The notes under the pieces: generated by a model | Told to the model about the DNA's origin: nothing | The model's database searches: none | What the model saw: the letters and a program-made list of their open reading frames with translations, nothing else | Part shown: positions 8,324-15,408 of the stretch, in pieces | How the letters are laid out: every line of letters starts with the position of its first letter | Position numbering within the stretch: position 1 is the first letter of the stretch | Origin: Hamadaea flava | GTDB taxonomy: Bacteria > Actinomycetota > Actinomycetes > Mycobacteriales > Micromonosporaceae | Direction of reading: 5' to 3' | DNA: 64,000 bases | Assembly: GCF_024172085.1 (NCBI RefSeq) | Contig: NZ_JAMZDZ010000001.1 | Location: 4,464,001 to 4,528,000, forward strand | Translations under genes and position numbers: made by a program

Positions 8324-8484
8324 GGTCAGGCACGCTACCCGACGCCGGATCCGGCCCGGTGCCCGACGGCACGGCCTCGGAGGTCCCTGACGGCGAGATG
8401 GGTGTATCCCCGGATGCCCGGGATGCCGCCGCCGGATACGGTAAGACCGGCCGACGTGCTCAGACAGGTGGCAGGAGGTGTGCG

Positions 8485-9756
8485 TTGGGGCGGTTCGAGC
8501 AGGCCCGGGCCAACATCAAGAGGGCCTACCAGGCTGGGCGCGCCGGCGTGCGCGCCCGCCGCGCCCAGCACAACGAGCAGGCCGAGGAGGATCCCGTGGC
8601 CGACCCCTCACCGAAGACCCCAGAAGTGGTGCACAGCAGCACCTCCAGCCGTGACGACGTGGAGGTGCCCGTCGGCCTGCGCGTCGCCGCCGCCTGGGGC
8701 TGGCGCGTGCTGATCCTCGGCATCATCGTCTACTTCGCGCTGAAGCTGGTGAACACCCTCTCGCACGTGATCATCCCGCTGGTGATCGCGTTGCTGCTCA
8801 GCGCGCTCCTGGGCTCGTTCGTCGGGGTGCTCTCCCGGTTCCTGCCCCGTTCCCTCGCCACGGCGATCGTGGTGCTGCTCGGCATCGGGGCGGTCGCAGG
8901 TGTGCTCACCATCGTCATCACGCAGTTCGTCGACAACGTCCCGCAGGTCGCCGACAACGCCGCCAAGGGCGTCGAGGGCATCCGGGGGTGGCTCAAGTCC
9001 GGCCCGCTCGGGTTGACCAACGAGCAGCTCACGGCGTTCGGCGACCAGATTCAGAAGTGGGTCACGGAGAACCGCGACAAGCTCACCAGCAGCGCGCTCG
9101 CGACCGCGTCGACCACCGCCGACGTGCTGACCGGCCTGTTCCTGGTGCTCTTCTCGCTCTTCTTCTTCCTGCGGGACGGCAACATCATCTGGCGCTTCTT
9201 CGTCGGCGTACTGCCGCCGGCGACCCGCGAGGCGATCGACTACTCCGGCCGCGCCGCGTGGCACACGCTGGTCTCCTATGTGCGTGCCACCGTCCTGGTC
9301 GCCTTCATCGACGCCATCGGCATCGGGGTCGGCCTCTGGATCCTGAAGGTGCCGCTCGCCCTCCCGCTGGCCGCTCTGGTCTTCCTGTTCGCCTTCATCC
9401 CGATCATCGGCGCCACCGTGTCGGGCGCGGTCGCGGTCCTGGTAGCGGGGGTTACCAACGGCTGGGTCACCGCGCTCATCGTGCTGGCCGTCGTGATCGG
9501 CGTACAGCAGTTGGAGGGGCACGTCCTCCAGCCGTTGATCATGGGCAAGGCGGTCGCCATCCACCCGCTCGCCGTCATCGCGGCGATCGCCGGCGGCCTG
9601 GCCATCGCCGGGATCATCGGCGCGCTCATCGCGGTGCCGCTGGTCGCCATGTTCAACACCGGCATCCGGGCGATGATCGGCCGGCGCAAGCAGATCGAGG
9701 CCAAGCTCCGCGAGGAGTCGGCTCAGCGGGAGGCCGCGACCACGGCCACCGCCTGA
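8485..9756 (+). CDS. AI-2E family transporter
   Basis: I chose TTG 8485, which is in frame and preceded at 8474-8478 by GGAGG; the open frame further upstream is poor coding. The protein is then 423 residues: a hydrophilic N-terminus of about 65 residues (RRAQHNEQAEEDPVADPS), then a paired helix near 75-120, a long middle amphipathic segment, and five or six membrane spans including LPLAALVFLFAFIPIIGATVS, the best-conserved segment of the AI-2E/YdiK/PerM family. Members include sodium- or proton-driven exporters and the putative autoinducer-2 exporter TqsA; substrate here is unknown. Convergent with the PrsW gene, with stops 2 nt apart. Confidence 0.85.
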   Translation: MGRFEQARANIKRAYQAGRAGVRARRAQHNEQAEEDPVADPSPKTPEVVHSSTSSRDDVEVPVGLRVAAAWGWRVLILGIIVYFALKLVNTLSHVIIPLVIALLLSALLGSFVGVLSRFLPRSLATAIVVLLGIGAVAGVLTIVITQFVDNVPQVADNAAKGVEGIRGWLKSGPLGLTNEQLTAFGDQIQKWVTENRDKLTSSALATASTTADVLTGLFLVLFSLFFFLRDGNIIWRFFVGVLPPATREAIDYSGRAAWHTLVSYVRATVLVAFIDAIGIGVGLWILKVPLALPLAALVFLFAFIPIIGATVSGAVAVLVAGVTNGWVTALIVLAVVIGVQQLEGHVLQPLIMGKAVAIHPLAVIAAIAGGLAIAGIIGALIAVPLVAMFNTGIRAMIGRRKQIEAKLREESAQREAATTATA

Positions 9757-9757
9757 C

Positions 9758-11182
9758 TCACCTCCGCCAGCCGGGATAGCCCCAGGTGGGCGCCGGCGGC
9801 GGGGGCATGAGCACGGGGATCGGCACCACCGGCTCCGGGGGCGGCGACACGGTTCGCGTCTCGCCGTCCGGGAAGCTCAACTCGTACGCCGTACCCGTCC
9901 ACCGGGCGGGTGGCGTCTGCGGGTCGCGCCCGACGTACACCTCGCGGGCAGCCGTGATCTGTTCGAGCAGCGAGCGCTCCTCGTCGCGCGCCTTGGCCTG
10001 CTGTTCGGGCGTACGGTTCAAGCCGCGCTCGATGCCGTCACGGACCAGGGCCAGCCGGGTGGCGGCGAACTGGAACGCGGTCATCGCCTTGCGACCGGGG
10101 TCGCCCGCGACCCGCTTGGCCCACGTCCGGGCGGCGTGCCGGCGGCTGAGGGAGGCCAGCGCGGCGACCTCGGGCGGGCTGAACCAGCCGGCCCGCACGT
10201 ACGCCGGCAGCGCGCGTACGGTGATTCGGCCCTCGTGCGAGCGCAGCCAGAGGGCGAACGCCACCATGGCCAGGAAGATCGGCATCTCCAGGGCGAAGTA
10301 GCCGTAGAGGACGAGGATGGTCTGCCCGGTGGCGGCGGCGATCGTGGGGATCAGGTTCCACGTGCCGTGCAGCATCATGGCGACGAGGAGACCGGCGACC
10401 GGCGCCAGCCAGCGCACTACCGGGCTCGCCGTACGCGCGGCGATGCCGATCCCGACGCCGGTCATCGAGGTGAACAGCGGATGGGCGAACGCCGAGAAGA
10501 GCACCCGGACCAGGAAGGTCGCGAAGAGCATCTGCAGCCCGGTGTTGACGCCGTACTCCTCGCTGCCCGCGGCGTACGCGTGACCACCGAGGTAGAGGAT
10601 GTTCTCCGTCATCGCGAAGCCGGTCGCCGACAGTCCGCAGTAGACGATGCCGTCGGTGATCCCGGAGATCTCCTTGCGGCGCAGCAAGAGCAGCAGCAAC
10701 GGGGCGGCCGCCTTGCTCAGCTCCTCGATGAACGGCGCGACGACCACCGCCACGATGCCGTCGGAGATCCCGTTCTGCTCGAAGATCTTGGAACTCCAGG
10801 TGTTCACGATCAACGCGATGCCGGTCGCGATCACCGCGCCCCAGGCGAAGCAGACCACCAGCGCCCAGGTCGGCTCCGGCTCGTAGCGGTCGAGCCAGAG
10901 GAAGCAGAAGACCAGGATCGGCACCGGCACGATGGCCGCCGCCAACCCGACCAGCAGGGCCTGGACTCCCATGTTGAAGCCGAGGAAGACGAGCATCGCG
11001 ATCGAGGCGGCCGCGAAGAAGACGATGACGCCGCCGAGGGTCACCGGTCGCTTCCAGCGTTGCCACCCGCTCGGGCGCAGCGGCGCGGGCGGCAGACCAC
11101 CCGGCGCCGGCCATCCCACGGGCTGGGCCGGGGCGGGTGTCGGTTCGCTGTGGGGTATCCCACTCGGCGGGAACTCGGACAT
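9758..11182 (-). CDS. PrsW-type intramembrane metalloprotease
   Basis: From ATG 11182 the protein has 474 residues; an in-frame GTG at 11200 would add six. A Pro-rich cytoplasmic N-terminus is followed by about nine membrane spans. PrsW motifs are in order: APFIEELSKAAAP (EExxK), an AHPLF segment and LHGTWNLIP, which supply the glutamates and histidines of the proposed metal site. The C-terminal 150 residues are soluble and charged. PrsW in Bacillus clips anti-sigma factor RsiW; the substrate here is unknown. The gene is divergent from the SAM-IV-regulated aminotransferase gene, sharing a promoter region around 11183-11215. Confidence 0.87.
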   Translation of the reverse strand: MSEFPPSGIPHSEPTPAPAQPVGWPAPGGLPPAPLRPSGWQRWKRPVTLGGVIVFFAAASIAMLVFLGFNMGVQALLVGLAAAIVPVPILVFCFLWLDRYEPEPTWALVVCFAWGAVIATGIALIVNTWSSKIFEQNGISDGIVAVVVAPFIEELSKAAAPLLLLLLRRKEISGITDGIVYCGLSATGFAMTENILYLGGHAYAAGSEEYGVNTGLQMLFATFLVRVLFSAFAHPLFTSMTGVGIGIAARTASPVVRWLAPVAGLLVAMMLHGTWNLIPTIAAATGQTILVLYGYFALEMPIFLAMVAFALWLRSHEGRITVRALPAYVRAGWFSPPEVAALASLSRRHAARTWAKRVAGDPGRKAMTAFQFAATRLALVRDGIERGLNRTPEQQAKARDEERSLLEQITAAREVYVGRDPQTPPARWTGTAYELSFPDGETRTVSPPPEPVVPIPVLMPPPPAPTWGYPGWRR

Positions 11183-11216
11183 GCAACGCAGCTTACCCAC
11201 GCTAGGGTGTGGATCA

Positions 11217-11296
11217 GGTCACGAGTGACGGTGTACAGCCCCGGCTAGCCGTCCGGCAACCCTCCTATCTGCGGTGGGGTGCCCCGGGTGATGACC
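11217..11296 (+). promoter_or_regulatory. SAM-IV riboswitch aptamer
   Basis: The stretch shows the SAM-IV core in order: GGTCA (11217-11221) opening P1, AGCCCCGGCTAGCCGTCCGG, the GGCAACCCTCC joining region, CGGTGGGGTGCCCCGGGTGA, and TGACC (11292-11296) closing P1. SAM-IV aptamers are known from actinomycetes and bind S-adenosylmethionine. It lies in the leader of the cysteine-desulfurase-like gene. A second hairpin (CCTCGC with GCGAGG, 11300-11332) follows. The call rests on matching recalled consensus segments; a covariance-model score would settle it. Confidence 0.85.
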
Positions 11297-11352
11297 GGGC
11301 CTCGCTCGATGAGCGCGCGAGGCAAGCGCGGACCCCGTTCCCTGGTCGAGCA

Positions 11353-11374
11353 CCCGGGGTCCCTGGACCCCGGG
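11353..11374 (+). promoter_or_regulatory. Hairpin overlapping the Shine-Dalgarno site (expression platform)
   Basis: CCCGGGGTCC (11353-11362) and GGACCCCGGG (11365-11374) are exact reverse complements. The 3' arm runs into the ribosome binding site GGGAGG (11372-11377) that lies 8 nt before the ATG at 11386. The hairpin can therefore hide the site. CCCCGGG inside the aptamer (11282-11288) could pair with the 5' arm instead, giving a plausible switch between states. Confidence 0.6.
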
Positions 11375-11385
11375 AGGGCACTGCC

Positions 11386-12696
11386 ATGACCGCTGTACTC
11401 GAGGCTCCCTGTCAGGTCACCGACCTCGTCCCCGTCGCCGAGCCCGCCGTTCTCGGCGTACCAGGTCAGATCAATCTGGACTATGCCGCGACCGCGCCGT
11501 GCGCGCGGGCGGCGAGCGACGCGGTGAACGAGATTCTGCCCTGGTACGCGAGTGTGCACCGGGGCGCGGGAGCCTTGTCTCAGCGCTGCACCCTGGCCTA
11601 TGAGCGCGCTCGCCAGACGGTGGGTGACTTCGTCGGGGCGCGCGCGGACGACTACGTCATCTTCACTCGAAACACGACGGACGCACTGAACCTGCTCGCG
11701 CATGTCATTCCGGCCGAGACCCTGGTCGTGACCTTCGCCGGCGAGCACCACGCGAACCTGCTGCCCTGGAAGGAGTGCGTACGCCTGCCGGTGCCGGCGT
11801 CGCCCGGTGAGGCGGTCCGGTCGCTGGACTCGGCCCTTCGCGAGCTGCGGCGGGGCACGGTGCTGGGCGAGCCGGCGACGCCGCTGCTCGTCAGCGTCAC
11901 CGCCGCGACGAACGTGACCGGGGAGCTGTGGCCGATCCGGGAGCTGTCCCTGGTGGCGCGGCGGCACGGCGCTCGGGTGGCGGTCGACGCCGCCCAGCTC
12001 GCCCCGCATCACCCCGTCGACCTCGCCACCCTCGGCGCGGACTATCTGGCGCTGTCCGGCCACAAGCTGTACGCGCCGTTCGGGGCGGGCGTCCTGGTCG
12101 GCCGGTCGGACTGGCTGGACGCGGCGACGCCCTACCTCGCGGGCGGGGGTGCGAGCGCGAAGGTCGGCGACGCCACCCACGACGTCCACTGGGCGACCGG
12201 CCCGGCCCGGCACGAGGCGGGTACGCCGAACCTGCTGGGCGCGGTCGCGCTCGCAGCCGTGTGCGAGGCGCTCGAAGCCGCCGACCGGGTGGCGCTGGCC
12301 GACCGCGAGCAGGTCCTGCTGCGGCGACTGCGTACCGGGCTGGCCGCCCTCGACGGGGTCGCCGAGCTGCGTGTCTTCGCCGAGGACGCGCCCCGTGTCG
12401 GGATCGTCTCGTTCGCCGTCGCCGGCCGGGAGTCCGCCGAGGTCGCCGCCGGGCTGGCCCGCCGGGACATCGGCGTACGCGATGGGCTGTTCTGCGCGCA
12501 TCCGCTGGCCCGTCGCCTACTCGGCGAGGCTGCCCAGCGCGCCGGTTGGGCGTACGCCCCGGCGACCGCGCTGCGTGCGTCGATCGGCCTCGGCACCACC
12601 GAGGCGGACGTGGACGCGTTCCTGACCTCGCTCGCGGCCGTCGTCGCCAGCGCCCCGACCGCCACCCCCACCCCACCCTCCGCCTGCGCTGCCTAA
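11386..12696 (+). CDS. Class V aminotransferase, cysteine-desulfurase-like (SufS/CsdB type)
   Basis: ATG 11386 follows GGGAGG and gives 436 residues. The PLP-dependent fold is clear: INLDYAATAPCARAA, FTRNTTDALNLLAHV, EHHANLLPW, a PLP phosphate site in VSVTAATNVTGE, VDAAQLAPHHPVD, and the Schiff-base lysine in ALSGHKLYAPFGAG (about Lys227). A Cys at about residue 370 in RDGLFCAHPLARRL sits in the loop that bears the desulfurase nucleophile in SufS-type enzymes. The family removes sulfur from cysteine or carries out related C-S or elimination chemistry. The SAM-IV riboswitch places it in sulfur amino acid metabolism. No suf genes adjoin it, so it may not serve Fe-S assembly. Confidence 0.88.
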   Translation: MTAVLEAPCQVTDLVPVAEPAVLGVPGQINLDYAATAPCARAASDAVNEILPWYASVHRGAGALSQRCTLAYERARQTVGDFVGARADDYVIFTRNTTDALNLLAHVIPAETLVVTFAGEHHANLLPWKECVRLPVPASPGEAVRSLDSALRELRRGTVLGEPATPLLVSVTAATNVTGELWPIRELSLVARRHGARVAVDAAQLAPHHPVDLATLGADYLALSGHKLYAPFGAGVLVGRSDWLDAATPYLAGGGASAKVGDATHDVHWATGPARHEAGTPNLLGAVALAAVCEALEAADRVALADREQVLLRRLRTGLAALDGVAELRVFAEDAPRVGIVSFAVAGRESAEVAAGLARRDIGVRDGLFCAHPLARRLLGEAAQRAGWAYAPATALRASIGLGTTEADVDAFLTSLAAVVASAPTATPTPPSACAA

Positions 12697-12705
12697 CCTT
12701 TCCGT

Positions 12706-12763
12706 TGATCATGGGGTTAACCGTGGTCTCGACAGCGTGTCGGGACCGCGAACCCCATGATCA
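12706..12763. terminator. Large palindrome between the aminotransferase and FUSC genes
   Basis: TGATCATGGGGTT (12706-12718) pairs perfectly with AACCCCATGATCA (12751-12763), and inside it GGTCTCGACA (12725-12734) pairs with TGTCGGGACC (12738-12747) with one mismatch. The structure begins 9 nt after the stop of the aminotransferase gene and has no T tract, as is common for actinomycete terminators. The GTTGATCA start also resembles the two-copy repeat at 15342 and 60533. Confidence 0.55.
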
Positions 12764-12810
12764 GTGCGATTCCGGCCTGCCGAAGGGCTGGTCACAGGTA
12801 GCGTTCGGAC

Positions 12811-13950
12811 GTGGAGGTCGCGTTCAAGGCCACCCTGCAGCGCCGTATCCAGCGCACACGGGGCAGCCTCGGCATCGCCGTGCAAGCCGCCGTCGCGGCC
12901 GGCATCGCCTGGTTCATCGCACACAACCTGATGCACCATCCGCAGCCGTACTTCGCGCCGATCTCCGCCGTGGCGACGCTCGCGGTCTCGGTCGGGCAGC
13001 GGATGCGCCGGGCCGTCGAGATCGTCCTCGGCAACGCCTTCGGCATCCTCCTCGGTGAGGCGCTGATCCTCGTGATCGGCCGGGGCGCCTGGCAGATATC
13101 GCTGGTCGTCGTGCTCGCGATCCTGGTCGCGATCTTCGCCGGAGGTGGGCCGTCGCTCGTGATGCAGTCCGCCGCGGGCGCGGTCCTGGTCGTCGCGGTC
13201 ATCCCGGCCAACGACGAGTACCTGTTCAGCCGGTTCATCGACGCGATCGTGGGCGGCGGCGTGGGCCTGGCGGTGATGGCCCTGGTCCTGCCGCAGAACC
13301 CGCTGACCGTCGTCTCCCGGGCCGCCGGGCCGCTGCTCGACGACCTGGCCGACGGCGTACGCCTGACCGCGGAGGCGCTGGAACACCGGGACCGGAGCAA
13401 GGCCGAGGAGGCGCTGACGGATCTCGGCGAGGCGGAGAAGCACCTCGCCGCGTTCGAGGAGGCGCTCACGGCGGCCAGCGAGATCGCCACCCTCTCCCCG
13501 ATCCGCTGGGGCAAACGCGGCGCGCTGGCCCAGTACGTCGACGGGCAGGACCACATCGCGCGCTGCCTGCGGAACTCCCGGGTCCTGATCCGCCGAAGCG
13601 TCTCGGTCATCCGCGACGAAGAACCCGTCCCGACCGCCCTCGTCTCCTCGCTCCGCTCACTCGCCGACACCATCCGCTGGGTGCACCGTGAGTACGCCGA
13701 AGAGCTGCCGCCCGACGCCAGCCGGGAAGCCGCCATCCGATCGGTACGCAACGCGTCGGACGCGTACCTGAGCGGGTTGGGGTTCTCCGGGAGCGTCATC
13801 GTGGCCCAGGTCCGGTCGATGGCGACCGACCTCCTCCGCGCGGGCGGGATGGATTCGCGGGAAGCCGAACGAGACGTACGCCGAGCGGTCGGCAAGGCGA
13901 GTTCGAAGCCGCCCCCACCCGCCCCGAAACACTTCACCCAACTGACCTGA
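12811..13950 (+). CDS. FUSC-like / aromatic acid exporter family membrane protein
   Basis: The 379-residue protein begins at GTG 12811. The first 165 residues contain about six membrane spans in the pattern of the aromatic acid exporter N-terminal domain (AVAAGIAWFIAHNLMHHPQPYFAPISAV, then the RMRRAVEIVLGNAFGILLGEAL block). The remaining 200 residues are helical and soluble (LDDLADGVRLTAEALEHRDRSKAEEAL and related), as in the cytoplasmic domain of FUSC proteins. Members export aromatic acids or small organics; substrate unknown. The next feature downstream is the IS110 element, about 120 nt past the stop. Confidence 0.8.
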   Translation: MEVAFKATLQRRIQRTRGSLGIAVQAAVAAGIAWFIAHNLMHHPQPYFAPISAVATLAVSVGQRMRRAVEIVLGNAFGILLGEALILVIGRGAWQISLVVVLAILVAIFAGGGPSLVMQSAAGAVLVVAVIPANDEYLFSRFIDAIVGGGVGLAVMALVLPQNPLTVVSRAAGPLLDDLADGVRLTAEALEHRDRSKAEEALTDLGEAEKHLAAFEEALTAASEIATLSPIRWGKRGALAQYVDGQDHIARCLRNSRVLIRRSVSVIRDEEPVPTALVSSLRSLADTIRWVHREYAEELPPDASREAAIRSVRNASDAYLSGLGFSGSVIVAQVRSMATDLLRAGGMDSREAERDVRRAVGKASSKPPPPAPKHFTQLT

Positions 13951-14080
13951 CTCATTCGCCGCCGCTCATCCGCAGGGTGGCTCGGCGTTTGACGCTTCTA
14001 TAGCTGTGGGGATCGGGCCCGGGGTTCGTGATCCGCTAGGTTCGGTGCCGGTGATCGACACGTGACTCAGCAATGATCTG

Positions 14081-14277
14081 GCCGCCCGTGGGCGTGCCCG
14101 TCGCTTGACCTGTCCGTGTTGATCGCCGGCGCCGGTCCCGGCCTCACCTTGCTGGCCTGATCAGAAGCCTGTCCGCGTGCTAGCGCGTGACTTCTCACAG
14201 ATATGCCGCCAGGTGCCTGTTCCCGGGTCCGACGCCGACAACGAATGTCGCCGTCACAGAATTCGGGAGCATCCGTC
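14081..14277 (+). ncRNA. Candidate bridge RNA region of the IS110 element
   Basis: The stretch between the left inverted repeat and the transposase start carries no reading frame of note on the plus strand and contains several self-complementary stretches (for example CCGGCGCCGG near 14128-14137). In the IS110 group, the left non-coding end encodes a structured RNA of about 150-200 nt that guides recombination by pairing with target and donor DNA. Position and length fit. I have not demonstrated the loops, so the call is by location. Confidence 0.35.
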
Positions 14278-15318
14278 ATGCCCATCCTGGCAGAAAGGGT
14301 AGACGCCGTCATCGGGGTCGACACCCACACCGACACCCACAGCGCCGCCCTGGTCTCACCCGTAGGAACAGTCCTAGCCGAGCACACCGTGCCCGCCACA
14401 CCGGCCGGCTACACGCAGCTGATCGGGTGGGCCGCCGAGCACGCCCCCGGCCCGCGGCTGGTCTGGGCACTGGAAGGCACCCGCGCCCACGGCGTCGGCC
14501 TGACCCGCGCACTCCTCGCCGTCACCGCCGAAGTCGTCCAGGCACCCACCCCACCCACAACCCGCCGCCGACGCGGCGGCAAATCCGACACCCTCGACGC
14601 CATCGCCGCCGCCCGAAACGTCCTAGCCGACGACAAACCCCCCGCCCAGCCCCGCGCCGACGGCATCCGCGAAAACCTCCGCACCCTGCTGGCAGCCCGC
14701 CGCCACTACACCGACACCCGCACCGCCACCGTCAACCTACTCAAATCACTGATCCTGACCGCCGACGAAACCCTGCGCACCATCCTGCGCGGCCGCACCA
14801 CCACCACCCAAATCAACCACCTACTCACCCACAACCTGCCCGACACCGACCCGATCCGCACCAGTTTGCTCATCGACCTGGCCCACCAGATCCGCGCCCT
14901 GGACCAAGCGATCACCGCCAACCTGCGCCAACTACGCCAACTGATCCACGCCTGGATGCCCACCCTGCTCGACCAGCCCGGCATCGGACCCGTCAGCGCC
15001 GCCACCATCCTGCTCGCCTGGTCCCACCCCGGCCGCATCCGCTCCGAAGCCGCCTTCGCCGCCCTCGCCGGCACCAGCCCCATCCCCACCAGCAGCGGCC
15101 GCAACCAACGCATGCGCCTCAATCACGGCGGCGACCGCACCCTCAACGCCGCCCTGCACACCATCGCCTGCAACCGACGCCGCTACCACCAACCCACCAT
15201 CGACTACACCCAACGCCGCACCACCGAAGGCAAAACCCCCGCCGCTACCACCCGCTGCATCAAGCGCTACCTCGCCCGACAGCTCTACCGCCACCTGCAA
15301 CAACACACAAACGCTTGA
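14278..15318 (+). CDS. IS110-family transposase (DEDD recombinase)
   Basis: From ATG 14278 the protein has 346 residues. The N-terminal RuvC-like domain shows VIGVDTHTDTHSAALV (first Asp about residue 14), LVWALEGTRAHGVGL (Glu) and GGKSDTLDAIAAARNVLA (Asp pair). The C-terminal transposase_20 domain has LLDQPGIGPVSAATILLAW, EAAFAALAGTSPIPTSSG and RLNHGGDRTLNAALHTIA, with the catalytic-serine region SSGRNQ. It catalyses RNA-guided excision and insertion in the family. The upstream in-frame extension to 14203 lacks coding character. Codons end in C far more than in adjacent genes. Confidence 0.93.
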   Translation: MPILAERVDAVIGVDTHTDTHSAALVSPVGTVLAEHTVPATPAGYTQLIGWAAEHAPGPRLVWALEGTRAHGVGLTRALLAVTAEVVQAPTPPTTRRRRGGKSDTLDAIAAARNVLADDKPPAQPRADGIRENLRTLLAARRHYTDTRTATVNLLKSLILTADETLRTILRGRTTTTQINHLLTHNLPDTDPIRTSLLIDLAHQIRALDQAITANLRQLRQLIHAWMPTLLDQPGIGPVSAATILLAWSHPGRIRSEAAFAALAGTSPIPTSSGRNQRMRLNHGGDRTLNAALHTIACNRRRYHQPTIDYTQRRTTEGKTPAATTRCIKRYLARQLYRHLQQHTNA

Positions 15319-15341
15319 CAAAGAGCCTCACAGATCATTGA

Positions 15342-15408
15342 GCCGCGGAGTTGATCAGGGTCGCGCGGACACGACACACCGGTCGATCACGACCGATAGT
15401 TCATGATC
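15342..15408. repeat. 67-bp intergenic repeat, copy 1
   Basis: GCCGCGGAGTTGATCAGGG, then CGGACACGACAC, CCGGTCGATCACGACCG and TAGTTCATGATC recur in the same order at 60533-60599, with differences only at a five-base spacer and three single positions. It contains several GATCA/TGATC half-palindromes. The copy is wedged between the right end of the IS110 element and the stop codon of the subtilase gene, which lies partly inside it. Confidence 0.75.

Larger units (their letters stand above)
14071..15340 (+). mobile_element. IS110-family insertion sequence
   Basis: A DEDD transposase (14278-15318) is bracketed by the perfect inverted pair CAATGATCTG (14071-14080) and CAGATCATTG (15331-15340). The left non-coding part is about 200 nt and the right only about 20 nt, the layout of the IS110 group. 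Exact ends are uncertain because IS110 elements make no clear target duplication. The right end lies 1 nt from a 67-bp chromosomal repeat. The element appears intact, with no frameshift in the transposase. Its coding strand is strikingly rich in C and poor in G compared with neighbouring genes, a sign of separate origin. Confidence 0.75.

Noticed and set aside
14067..14399. Minus-strand frame over the IS left end
   Set aside because: No recognisable protein; the region better fits the non-coding end of an IS110 element.
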